A stretch of 7,936 nt of DNA, from assembly GCA_027049085.1 (NCBI GenBank), contig JALTVH010000315.1, forward strand, positions 1 to 7,936, in the 5' to 3' direction. Source of the DNA: Aquificaceae bacterium (GTDB lineage: Bacteria; Aquificota; Aquificia; Aquificales; Aquificaceae). Position numbers and translations under genes: made by a program. A model generated the notes under the pieces. That model saw nothing but the letters and a program-made list of their open reading frames with translations. It made no database searches and had not been told where the DNA came from. The number at the start of each line of letters is the position of its first letter. Positions within the stretch are counted from its first letter, which is position 1. This document shows, in pieces, positions 1-5,483 of this stretch.

Positions 1-14
1 AGGGTTATAGAGTG

Positions 15-43
15 TTGAGAAACATTTATTAATTGCTTATATT
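15..43 (+). promoter_or_regulatory. Probable sigma70-type promoter of the arsR-like/trx operon
   Basis: The sequence shows TTGAGA at 15-20 and TATATT at 38-43, separated by exactly 17 bases, in an AT-rich stretch. Each hexamer matches 5 of 6 consensus positions if TTGACA and TATAAT are used. Transcription would start near 50, leaving a leader of roughly 28 bases before the ATG at 78. It is the only well-spaced promoter I see ahead of the first + strand gene. Transcription start is inferred. Confidence 0.6.
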
Positions 44-54
44 CTAATTATGTT
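21..54. promoter_or_regulatory. Possible autoregulatory operator overlapping the -10 box (weak)
   Basis: Two short inverted pairs lie over the promoter: TAATT at 30-34 with AATTA at 46-50, and AACAT at 21-25 with ATGTT at 50-54. They have different centres, so they do not form one long palindrome. ArsR/SmtB repressors commonly bind AT-rich inverted repeats over their own promoters, so the location is right. The symmetry is too weak for a firm call in such an AT-rich sequence. Confidence 0.25.
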
Positions 55-77
55 AAAATTTCAAAGAGGGCGAGGAT

Positions 78-371
78 ATGGTTGGTACAACTACTGTATC
101 TGAAGAAAAGCTGGAAGAGCTTGCGGAATTTTTCAAGGCGCTTTCGCACCCGGTCAGGCTCAAGATCGTGTCAATCCTGATCGAGGGCAAACAGTGTGTG
201 AAGAACCTCGGCGAACTCCTCAACATGTCTCAGCCGAGCGTTTCCCAGCACCTGTCTATCCTGAGGAGCAGGGGGATAGTTGGATGGAAGCGCGAGGGGT
301 CTATTATCTGCTACTTTATCAAGGACGAGAGGATCCTTAAACTCTATAACATGCTGATCAAGGAGGAATAG
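78..371 (+). CDS. ArsR/SmtB-family winged-helix transcriptional regulator
   Basis: This 97-residue protein has the size and layout of an ArsR/SmtB dimeric repressor. Helices run from about residue 9, with the family hallmark LSHPVRLKIV at 22-31. The helix-turn-helix lies at about 42-65 and includes MSQPSVSQHLSILR (50-63), and the wing is at about 66-81. The start is supported by GAGGG at 66-70, seven bases before the ATG. The classic metal motif ELCVCDL is replaced by KQCVKNL (38-44), so only Cys40 remains there. A second cysteine, Cys78, sits in the wing strand. Loss of the second metal cysteine argues against a standard arsenite sensor. Cys40/Cys78 could instead serve thiol or redox sensing, as in the sulfide/persulfide-responsive SqrR/BigR branch, although those use differently placed cysteines. 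The ligand is therefore unknown. Thioredoxin follows one base after the stop, which makes redox control a reasonable inference and co-transcription very likely. Confidence 0.9.
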   Translation: MVGTTTVSEEKLEELAEFFKALSHPVRLKIVSILIEGKQCVKNLGELLNMSQPSVSQHLSILRSRGIVGWKREGSIICYFIKDERILKLYNMLIKEE

Positions 372-372
372 T

Positions 373-699
373 ATGGCGGGAAGCGTTTTAACCCTTACCG
401 AAGATAACTGGAAAGAGGAAGTCGTAGGATCCGATACACCTGTTCTTGTAGATTTCTGGGCGCCTTGGTGCGGACCATGCAGGATTATTGCGCCAATAAT
501 TGAAGAGCTTGCGGAGGAATTTGAGGGTAAGCTCAAGGTTGGAAAGCTAAATACCGATGAAAATCCCAATATAGCGATGCAGTATGGAATTAGAGCTATC
601 CCCACCGTCATACTTTTCAAAAACGGGGAGGTGGTTGACACGAGGATCGGTGTTCAGCCAAAGGATGCTCTAAAGCAGATGGTCATGAGCCACCTCTGA
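373..699 (+). CDS. trxA: Thioredoxin
   Basis: This is a full-length classical thioredoxin of 108 residues, the usual size. It is a cytoplasmic thiol-disulfide reductant kept reduced by thioredoxin reductase (not in this window). The active site WCGPC is at residues 32-36 inside FWAPWCGPCR. The buried Asp27 precedes it in LVDFWA, and the cis-proline is Pro77 in AIPT (75-78). The DENPNIAMQYGIR stretch (62-74) and FKNGEV are also typical. A perfect AGGAGG at 361-366, six bases upstream, fixes the start at 373; it lies inside the last codons of the ArsR-like gene. With one base between the two genes they should be co-transcribed and translationally coupled, so the repressor probably controls this thioredoxin. 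Nothing is truncated or missing. The symbol trxA is by family; the genome may hold paralogues. Confidence 0.95.
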   Translation: MAGSVLTLTEDNWKEEVVGSDTPVLVDFWAPWCGPCRIIAPIIEELAEEFEGKLKVGKLNTDENPNIAMQYGIRAIPTVILFKNGEVVDTRIGVQPKDALKQMVMSHL

Positions 700-752
700 A
701 TTGACAAAAAAGCTCAAAAATATCGGGACTCGGGGGATATTAATATATAGTT
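700..752. other. Intergenic gap between trx and the PilZ gene, with a short inverted repeat
   Basis: These 53 bases contain AATATC at 719-724 and GATATT at 736-741, a 6-bp inverted repeat around an 11-base G-rich loop. An AT-rich TAATATATAG run follows, right up to the ATG at 753. No T tract follows the repeat, so it is not an obvious terminator. There is no Shine-Dalgarno at normal spacing either: the G-rich block at 732-736 is about 16 bases from the ATG. A TTGACA at 701-706 has no -10 box at workable distance. A protein-binding site or a processing stem are both possible. Confidence 0.3.
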
Positions 753-1811
753 ATGGAAATTCAATCGGCATGGGATACTCTGGTTGAAGCGTCACGATAT
801 ATGTTTCGGGGACCAACGGGTAGAGAGGTAGCCCTCTTTGTTCTCGTCCTTGGAATAACTCTTACAGTAATCTCCATTCCCTATATATGGGGGAAAGTTG
901 CGAGGTCAAGGGAGATTGAAAATGCTTTTTTCCAGAGAGGTAAGAGCCTTGGCCTAACTCCAGAGGAGATAAGACTGCTTTGGAGGTACGCCAAAAAGTT
1001 TCCCTACGACCCACAGATGATATATGAGAACAAGTCTCTCTTTGAGAGGATCGTTTCAAAGATCGTCCATCAAAACCTCGGGGGCGTGAGGCTTATTCCG
1101 TCTATTAGGTCAAAGCTCAGGTTTGACACCGTCCCGTGGTTTATCCCGATCACTAATACGAGGGACATAGACCTTTACCAGACAGGTAAGCTAATAGTGG
1201 ATGGAAGCTACGTTGACGCCGCAGTGTGGGATAAGACGGAAACGGAGCTCCATATCGTTGTTCTTGGACCTCTCCCAAGGGCTGTCAGGATAGGAGAACC
1301 GGTAAAGTTCAACTTTATCAGGGAGAATGAAGGACGGTACACCTTTGAGTCTGTTGTCAAAGATAAGTACACAGAAGGGGACAGACTTGTTTTTGTTCTT
1401 GAGCATACGGAAAACCTTCACAGGGTTCAGCTCAGGGAAAGCCTTAGATGGAAGGTAAACGTGCCTGTTGAGTTTGCCCTTGCAAGGGATCTCTCTGAGG
1501 AAGAACTCGCTAATGCTTCCTTTATAAATGGACGGATAGATGATATCAGCACCAAGGGTGTCAGAATATGCACGGAGTACGGTATTAAACCTGTGGAAGG
1601 CGATTATGTGGTCATGAATTTTTCAATAGGACCCCACAATTTTGAGAACATTTCCGGTCAGGTTGTCAATGTGAGAACTATGCAAACCCAGGTTTGCATG
1701 GGAGTGAGGTTTCTCAAGCTATCAAGAAAAGAAGAGAGAATAATTGACAAGTTCATTATGGACGAGCAGAGGAAACTCATAAAAGCCTACAAGGTTGGCG
1801 AGCTGGAGTGA
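753..1811 (+). CDS. Membrane-anchored PilZ-domain c-di-GMP receptor (YcgR/FlgZ-like layout)
   Basis: This 352-residue protein appears to sense cyclic di-GMP. One hydrophobic helix near the N terminus (about residues 25-46) should anchor it in the inner membrane. A charged helical stretch (about 50-108) is followed by a beta-rich YcgR_N-like domain (about 130-225) and a C-terminal PilZ domain (about 226-345). The c-di-GMP signature is intact: RESLR at 228-232 gives the RxxxR element, and DISTKG at 264-269 gives the D/NxSxxG element. PilZ receptors of this two-domain type usually act on flagella, pili or exopolysaccharide secretion. No such genes are nearby, so the target is unknown. Translation start is uncertain. 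ATG 753 lacks a close Shine-Dalgarno, an in-frame stop at 741-743 rules out anything further upstream, and ATG 801 (Met17) is the main alternative. Its TGA overlaps the GTG of the next gene, implying coupling with der. Confidence 0.85.
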   Translation: MEIQSAWDTLVEASRYMFRGPTGREVALFVLVLGITLTVISIPYIWGKVARSREIENAFFQRGKSLGLTPEEIRLLWRYAKKFPYDPQMIYENKSLFERIVSKIVHQNLGGVRLIPSIRSKLRFDTVPWFIPITNTRDIDLYQTGKLIVDGSYVDAAVWDKTETELHIVVLGPLPRAVRIGEPVKFNFIRENEGRYTFESVVKDKYTEGDRLVFVLEHTENLHRVQLRESLRWKVNVPVEFALARDLSEEELANASFINGRIDDISTKGVRICTEYGIKPVEGDYVVMNFSIGPHNFENISGQVVNVRTMQTQVCMGVRFLKLSRKEERIIDKFIMDEQRKLIKAYKVGELE

Positions 1812-3100
1812 GCGGAAGGGTTCTTATAGTCGGGAGACCTAATGTCGGAAAGTCTTCCCTCTTCAACAGGTTCATCGGAAAGAGAAAGGCGATAGTTGAG
1901 GATTTTCCAGGAGTCACGAGAGACCTGATTGAAGATAAGGCAAATTGGAAGGGAAAAAACTTCACCATTATTGACACAGGCGGTCTGGTTACAGGGAAGG
2001 GTGACCAGATCCTTGATTCAGTAAGAAACCTCGTAAGGAATGAGATCCCAAAGGCTGATGTGATCCTCTTTGTAGTTGATGGAAAGGAAGGTGTAAACCC
2101 TCTTGATGAGGAGATCGCAAAGCTGTTAATAAGGTTTAAAGAAAAGGTTCTCCTTGTTGTTAACAAAATGGATACGGAAAGGGAAGAGCAGACAATAGGT
2201 GATTTTTACACCCTGGGCTTTGATAAGGTTTTTCCTGTTTCAGCGATCCATGGAAGGGGAACAGGTGAACTCCTTGACGAGATCGTTAAATACATATCCG
2301 ACGGCACAGAGGTTGAAACCGGACAGGGGATAAAATTAGCTCTTGTAGGAAAGCCTAATACGGGTAAATCATCACTTATTAACGCTATACTTGGTCACGA
2401 AAGGGTAATCGTCTCTCCCCTTCCCGGCACTACAAGGGATGTGGTTGAGGTGCCCTTTACATGGAAGGGGAGGAGTTTCATACTCCTTGATACGGCCGGT
2501 GTTAGACGAAGGACCAAGGTGGCTTACGGTGTAGAGTTTTATTCCGTCGGTAGGACAATAAAGGCGATCGAGGATTCCGACATTTGCTGTCTTGTAATTG
2601 ATGCTTCAGAGGGGATCTCAAGACAGGAAAAGAGGATCGGTGGTCTAATAGAGAGGCGAGGAAGAGGGTGTGTGATAGTGGTCAATAAGATGGATCTATC
2701 TCCTTTGGGCACCGTAGATTGGGAGAAGGTGATAAATAAAGAGCTTTTCTATCTGGAATACGCGCCCTTAGTTTTTACGGTGGCGACCAAGGGAGAAGGG
2801 CTGGAGGAACTCTTGGCTTCGGTTGCTCAGGTATATGACCAGATGAACAGGAGAGTAAGCACTTCTTTTTTGATGAGGTCTGTGGAAAGGATCCTGAAGG
2901 AAAAGCCCCTTTATTTCAAAGGAAAACCTGTTAAGGTTTTTTACGCCTTCCAGAAAGGAGTTACGCCACCGAGCTTTGTTATGATCACCAATAGTCAAGA
3001 AGCATGGAATCAGCAGTACAGAAAGTTTTTTGTTAAAAAGCTCAGGGAACTCCTCGACCTCAGGAATTCCCCCATTGAGCTGATCGTTGAAGAGAGGTAA
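1808..3100 (+). CDS. der: Der (EngA) tandem-GTPase ribosome assembly factor
   Basis: Der is an essential cytoplasmic GTPase that helps mature the 50S ribosomal subunit. At 430 residues this is a compact but complete member. GTPase domain 1 has GRPNVGKSS (9-17), PGVTRD (34-39), DTGG (56-59), NKMD (119-122) and SAIHG (145-149). GTPase domain 2 has GKPNTGKSS (181-189), PGTTRD (206-211), DTAG (228-231) and NKMD (293-296). A KH-like RNA-binding domain follows at about 350-430. The G5 loop of domain 2 reads VATKGEG (325-331) where SAxxGxG is usual; this is a mild variant. The start is GTG, overlapping the PilZ gene's TGA in GTGA, with the conserved RVLIVGRPNVGKSS beginning at residue 4, so a later start is unlikely. 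The gene abuts the convergent dsbC-like gene with no spacer, so its own terminator, not identified, must lie inside that gene. Confidence 0.97.
   Translation: MSGRVLIVGRPNVGKSSLFNRFIGKRKAIVEDFPGVTRDLIEDKANWKGKNFTIIDTGGLVTGKGDQILDSVRNLVRNEIPKADVILFVVDGKEGVNPLDEEIAKLLIRFKEKVLLVVNKMDTEREEQTIGDFYTLGFDKVFPVSAIHGRGTGELLDEIVKYISDGTEVETGQGIKLALVGKPNTGKSSLINAILGHERVIVSPLPGTTRDVVEVPFTWKGRSFILLDTAGVRRRTKVAYGVEFYSVGRTIKAIEDSDICCLVIDASEGISRQEKRIGGLIERRGRGCVIVVNKMDLSPLGTVDWEKVINKELFYLEYAPLVFTVATKGEGLEELLASVAQVYDQMNRRVSTSFLMRSVERILKEKPLYFKGKPVKVFYAFQKGVTPPSFVMITNSQEAWNQQYRKFFVKKLRELLDLRNSPIELIVEER
3035..3081 (-). terminator. Probable intrinsic terminator for the minus-strand leuA/dsbC-like transcript, inside the 3' end of der
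   Basis: Reading the + strand, paired arms are AGCTCA (3039-3044) with TGAGCT (3076-3081), GGGAA (3045-3049) with TTCCC (3067-3071), and TCCT (3051-3054) with AGGA (3062-3065). They enclose a 7-base loop. The only interruptions are a C/A mismatch (3050/3066) and a 4-base bulge (3072-3075). That gives 15 base pairs. On the minus strand the stem is followed by TTTT (3038-3035), extending to five T with the last paired base. It begins 20 bases beyond the stop codon of the minus-strand gene. On the + strand no T tract follows, so der should not be cut short. Confidence 0.55.
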
Positions 3101-3847
3101 CTACTGAATTAGAGTGTCAAGCTCCTCCGGTGACCTTGGAAGACCTACCACAACTTTACCGTTCATTCCTATTATGGTGGGTGTACCGCTGACACCGAGC
3201 TCCTGGAGAAACTTCATATTAGCTTCTATTGCCTTTTTACCTGCCTCGCACTGGTTTTTGGTCTTTAAGTTTTTATTGTGAATGTCATCGTATCCTTTTT
3301 TATCGCATATCAGCGCTATTGACTTTGCCTTTGCTTTGGGATGAATAGGAAGGGGGTAAAGAATGACCTTGATCTGTACCTTCTTTTCTTTTGCCCACTT
3401 CTTGAGCATCGGGCTGAATCTCTGACAGAAGGGGCAGTCAGGATCATTGATGTAGTATACGTATTTATCACCCTGTCCCTCAATGATATTGACGTGTTCT
3501 TCAAGCTTTCCGAGGACATCCTTTGAAACGCTCATGTGTTCTGTGGTAGTCCTCTGGGTTAGATTTTCTTTGGTTTCCAGGTTGAAAACGTTACCCACTA
3601 TAATGTTTTTTCCTTCCTTGTTGGTATATATGACGACGGGCTTCAAGCCGATCTTAACCACAACCTCACAGAGTTCCTTCATCTCTTCAAAGGGCTTTGC
3701 ACTTGCGATGGTGAAGTCTCTGTTAATGAGGTTTTTAAGATTGTTCTTGAGGACCTCTTCCTTAGGACAGCCCCCTTTCGCCTGAGTTGTCTGGCAGGAG
3801 TAAAGCAGTGCAGATAGTCCCAATAGACCGATGACAAGTTTCTTCAT
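3101..3847 (-). CDS. DsbC/DsbG-like thiol:disulfide interchange lipoprotein
   Basis: This is a 248-residue exported thioredoxin-fold protein with the DsbC layout. A lipoprotein signal sits at residues 1-18: KK, a hydrophobic core, then the lipobox LYSC with Cys18 as lipidation site. A DsbC_N-like dimerisation region follows (about 28-100), then a linker helix and the thioredoxin domain (about 125-245). The redox motif is CPFC at 138-141 in NDPDCPFCQRF, where E. coli DsbC has CGYC. The cis-proline is Pro223 in SGTPT. Cys181 and Cys200 match the spacing of the structural disulfide pair in DsbC. Cys27 and Cys60 are extra and may form another disulfide. The likely role is disulfide isomerase or reductase in the periplasm, membrane-tethered, kept reduced by a DsbD-type partner not seen here. 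AGGGAGG at 3854-3860, six bases upstream, supports the start. It lies 22 bases after leuA, so co-transcription is likely without an evident functional link. DsbG or a DsbA-like oxidase are alternatives. Confidence 0.88.
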   Translation of the reverse strand: MKKLVIGLLGLSALLYSCQTTQAKGGCPKEEVLKNNLKNLINRDFTIASAKPFEEMKELCEVVVKIGLKPVVIYTNKEGKNIIVGNVFNLETKENLTQRTTTEHMSVSKDVLGKLEEHVNIIEGQGDKYVYYINDPDCPFCQRFSPMLKKWAKEKKVQIKVILYPLPIHPKAKAKSIALICDKKGYDDIHNKNLKTKNQCEAGKKAIEANMKFLQELGVSGTPTIIGMNGKVVVGLPRSPEELDTLIQ

Positions 3848-3869
3848 CCTCTACCTCCCTGCCAATATT

Positions 3870-5432
3870 TTACACGGTTCCCTCTTCTCTGACTTCTCTT
3901 CTTTGAAGGATGTATTTTTTCCTTACGATCGCCCTATTGATGGCATCAACAAAGGCGTTTACGCTTGCCTTTATAATGTCCGTGTCAACACCCCTCCCTG
4001 AAGCCCTTACCCCTTCATACTCAAGAACAACCCTTGCTTCTGCCTGAGCATCGGTGTTGGGAGTTAAAGCCTTGATGGAGTAGTCCTGAAGAGCTGGTTC
4101 TATACCAAGAGCCTTCTGAATTGCCTTTACCGTTGCATCAACGGGTCCGTTCCCCGTTGCGGTTGCTGTCTTTTCCTCCCCGTTGAAGGAAACCTTAACG
4201 GTGGCTGTGGGCATAAGGTTATCCCCGCTCTGAACCTGAAAGTGTATGACCTTTAGGGGTTCGTGGTCTTCTATCTTCATGAACTCCTGATATATAAGGG
4301 CTTCAATATCCTCGTCGTAAACCTCTTTCTTCTTGTCAGCAAGGTCCTTGAATCTTTCAAAAATCCTCTCTATGATTTCTTCATTGAACTGAAATCCAAG
4401 TTCCTCAAGTCTCTTTTTAAGGGCGTGGCGACCGGAATGTTTACCAAGGACGATCCTGCTCATCGGGAAACCAACATCTTCCGGATTCATGATCTCGTAA
4501 GTCATCCTGTGGCTCAGAACCCCGTGCTGGTGGATACCCGCCTCATGGGCAAAGGCGTTGTCTCCTACAATAGCCTTGTTGGGCTGAACGAAAGAGCCTG
4601 TTATCCTGCAGAGAAGCCTTGAGGTCTTGTAGATCTCTTGAGTTTTTATTCCCGTCGTCAGTCCTCCAAAGTGGTCTTTTCTTACCTTAAGAGCCATAAC
4701 CACTTCTTCAAGGGCGGCGTTGCCCGCCCTCTCACCGATACCGTTGATCGTGCACTCAACCTGCCTGACTCCGTGCTTCACGGCGGTAAGGGAATTGGCC
4801 ACAGCAAGTCCGAGGTCGTCGTGGCAGTGGACGCTGAGGATAACCTTGTCAATGTTTGGCACGTTGTTGAAAATGGCATCAATGAGGTCACCGAACTCCT
4901 CAGGTATGGCGTAACCCACAGTGTCGGGAATATTTATTACGGTTGCACCTGCTTTGATTGCTTCCTCAATAACCCTGTATAAGAACTCCTTCCTGCTCCT
5001 TGTAGCATCTTCACAGGAGAACTCAATATCGTCGGTGAAGTTCCTTGCAAAACTTACCGCTTCCCTGGTCCTCTCAAGGACCTGTTCTGGTGTCATCCGG
5101 AGCTTGTATTCCATGTGGATGTCTGAAGTAGCTATGAAGGTGTGTATCCTCTTCCTTTCAGCACCATTTAAAGCCTTTCCAGCTATCTCTATGTCCTTTT
5201 CCAAAGCCCTTGCGAGGGAACAAATCGTTGGTCCTCTAACCTCGCTTGCGATCCTTGATACCGCCTCAAAATCTCCCTGCGAAGCAGCGGCAAACCCGGC
5301 TTCTATGACATCCACACCGAGTTTAGCAAGCTGAGTTGCCATCTGTACCTTCTCTTCTGTGGTCATTGAAAAGCCAGGTGCTTGTTCACCGTCCCGTAAG
5401 GTCGTGTCAAAGATGTAAACCCTTTCTCTCAT
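3870..5432 (-). CDS. leuA: 2-isopropylmalate synthase
   Basis: LeuA condenses acetyl-CoA with 2-oxoisovalerate to give 2-isopropylmalate, the first committed step of leucine synthesis. At 520 residues it has the usual bacterial length. The catalytic TIM barrel (about 1-300) carries FDTTLRDGEQ (8-17, with Arg13 and the metal ligand Asp14), VHCHDDLGLA (201-210, metal ligands His202 and His204) and GERAGNAALEE (233-243, Asn238). The RIHTFIATSDIHMEYKL stretch (95-111) is typical of LeuA. A linker and subdomain lead to the C-terminal allosteric domain (about 390-510), including GNGPVDA (427-433), so feedback inhibition by leucine is expected. Citramalate and homocitrate synthases share the barrel but fit less well. 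GGAGG at 5438-5442, five bases before the ATG, fixes the start. The gene has a probable promoter of its own, overlapped by a Fur-like palindrome. No leucine-rich leader peptide or attenuator is visible in the 51-base gap. No other leu genes are in the window. Confidence 0.96.
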   Translation of the reverse strand: MRERVYIFDTTLRDGEQAPGFSMTTEEKVQMATQLAKLGVDVIEAGFAAASQGDFEAVSRIASEVRGPTICSLARALEKDIEIAGKALNGAERKRIHTFIATSDIHMEYKLRMTPEQVLERTREAVSFARNFTDDIEFSCEDATRSRKEFLYRVIEEAIKAGATVINIPDTVGYAIPEEFGDLIDAIFNNVPNIDKVILSVHCHDDLGLAVANSLTAVKHGVRQVECTINGIGERAGNAALEEVVMALKVRKDHFGGLTTGIKTQEIYKTSRLLCRITGSFVQPNKAIVGDNAFAHEAGIHQHGVLSHRMTYEIMNPEDVGFPMSRIVLGKHSGRHALKKRLEELGFQFNEEIIERIFERFKDLADKKKEVYDEDIEALIYQEFMKIEDHEPLKVIHFQVQSGDNLMPTATVKVSFNGEEKTATATGNGPVDATVKAIQKALGIEPALQDYSIKALTPNTDAQAEARVVLEYEGVRASGRGVDTDIIKASVNAFVDAINRAIVRKKYILQRREVREEGTV

Positions 5433-5444
5433 TGCATCCTCCGG

Positions 5445-5469
5445 TTAATTGAAAATAATTCTCAATTAA
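5445..5469. promoter_or_regulatory. 25-bp near-perfect palindrome over the leuA promoter; Fur-box-like operator
   Basis: On the + strand TTAATTGAAAAT (5445-5456) is followed by a central A (5457) and ATTCTCAATTAA (5458-5469). The two 12-base arms are reverse complements except at one position. The core TGAAAATAATTCTCA (5450-5464) matches the Fur 7-1-7 consensus TGATAATNATTATCA at 12 of 14 defined positions. It covers the -10 box and part of the spacer of the probable leuA promoter, where a bound repressor would block RNA polymerase. A Fur-family regulator (Fur, Zur or PerR) is the best guess. The symmetry is seen directly; the identity of the protein is inferred. Confidence 0.55.
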
Positions 5470-5479
5470 ACCATGTCAA
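5452..5479 (-). promoter_or_regulatory. Probable leuA promoter
   Basis: On the minus strand a perfect TTGACA lies at 5479-5474, and TATTTT (4 of 6 matches to TATAAT) at 5457-5452, with a 16-base spacer. The -35 box begins four bases after the stop of the preceding gene, so the promoter sits entirely in the gap. Transcription would begin near 5445, giving a very short leader of about a dozen bases that holds the GGAGG ribosome binding site. leuA can thus be expressed apart from the GTPase genes upstream. Confidence 0.5.
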
Positions 5480-5483
5480 GCCC

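Noticed and set aside
171..641. Long open frame on the minus strand antisense to arsR-like and trx
   Set aside because: The opposite strand encodes two unmistakable protein families with good ribosome binding sites, and the antisense product resembles no family I know.
701..706. Perfect TTGACA right after the thioredoxin stop, as a promoter for the PilZ gene
   Set aside because: No -10-like hexamer lies 15 to 19 bases downstream; that stretch reads ATCGGGACTCG. AT-rich boxes occur only too near or too far.
2923..2942. AAAACCT/AGGTTTT hairpin with a 4-base loop followed by T residues on the + strand
   Set aside because: It lies well inside der, encodes conserved-looking protein sequence, has only two G-C pairs in the stem, and would cut der short if active. 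Probably chance.
3180..3196. GGTGT/ACACC hairpin downstream of der as its terminator
   Set aside because: The stem is only five base pairs and no T tract follows. The der terminator remains unidentified.
4263..5334. Several open frames of 64 to 137 codons on the + strand inside leuA
   Set aside because: They are antisense shadows of a fully conserved leuA coding sequence, with no ribosome binding sites or family motifs that I recognise.
3870..5432. Citramalate synthase or homocitrate synthase instead of LeuA
   Set aside because: The 520-residue length, the RIHTFIATSDIHMEYKL stretch, the barrel motifs and the C-terminal GNGPVDA regulatory domain fit bacterial 2-isopropylmalate synthase best.
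5445..5469. The leuA palindrome as an FNR site or as a terminator for the upstream gene
   Set aside because: FNR half sites TTGAT and ATCAA are spaced by four bases, unlike this 17-bp core. As RNA it would be an A/U-rich stem with almost no loop, followed by CCGGAGG rather than a T tract.
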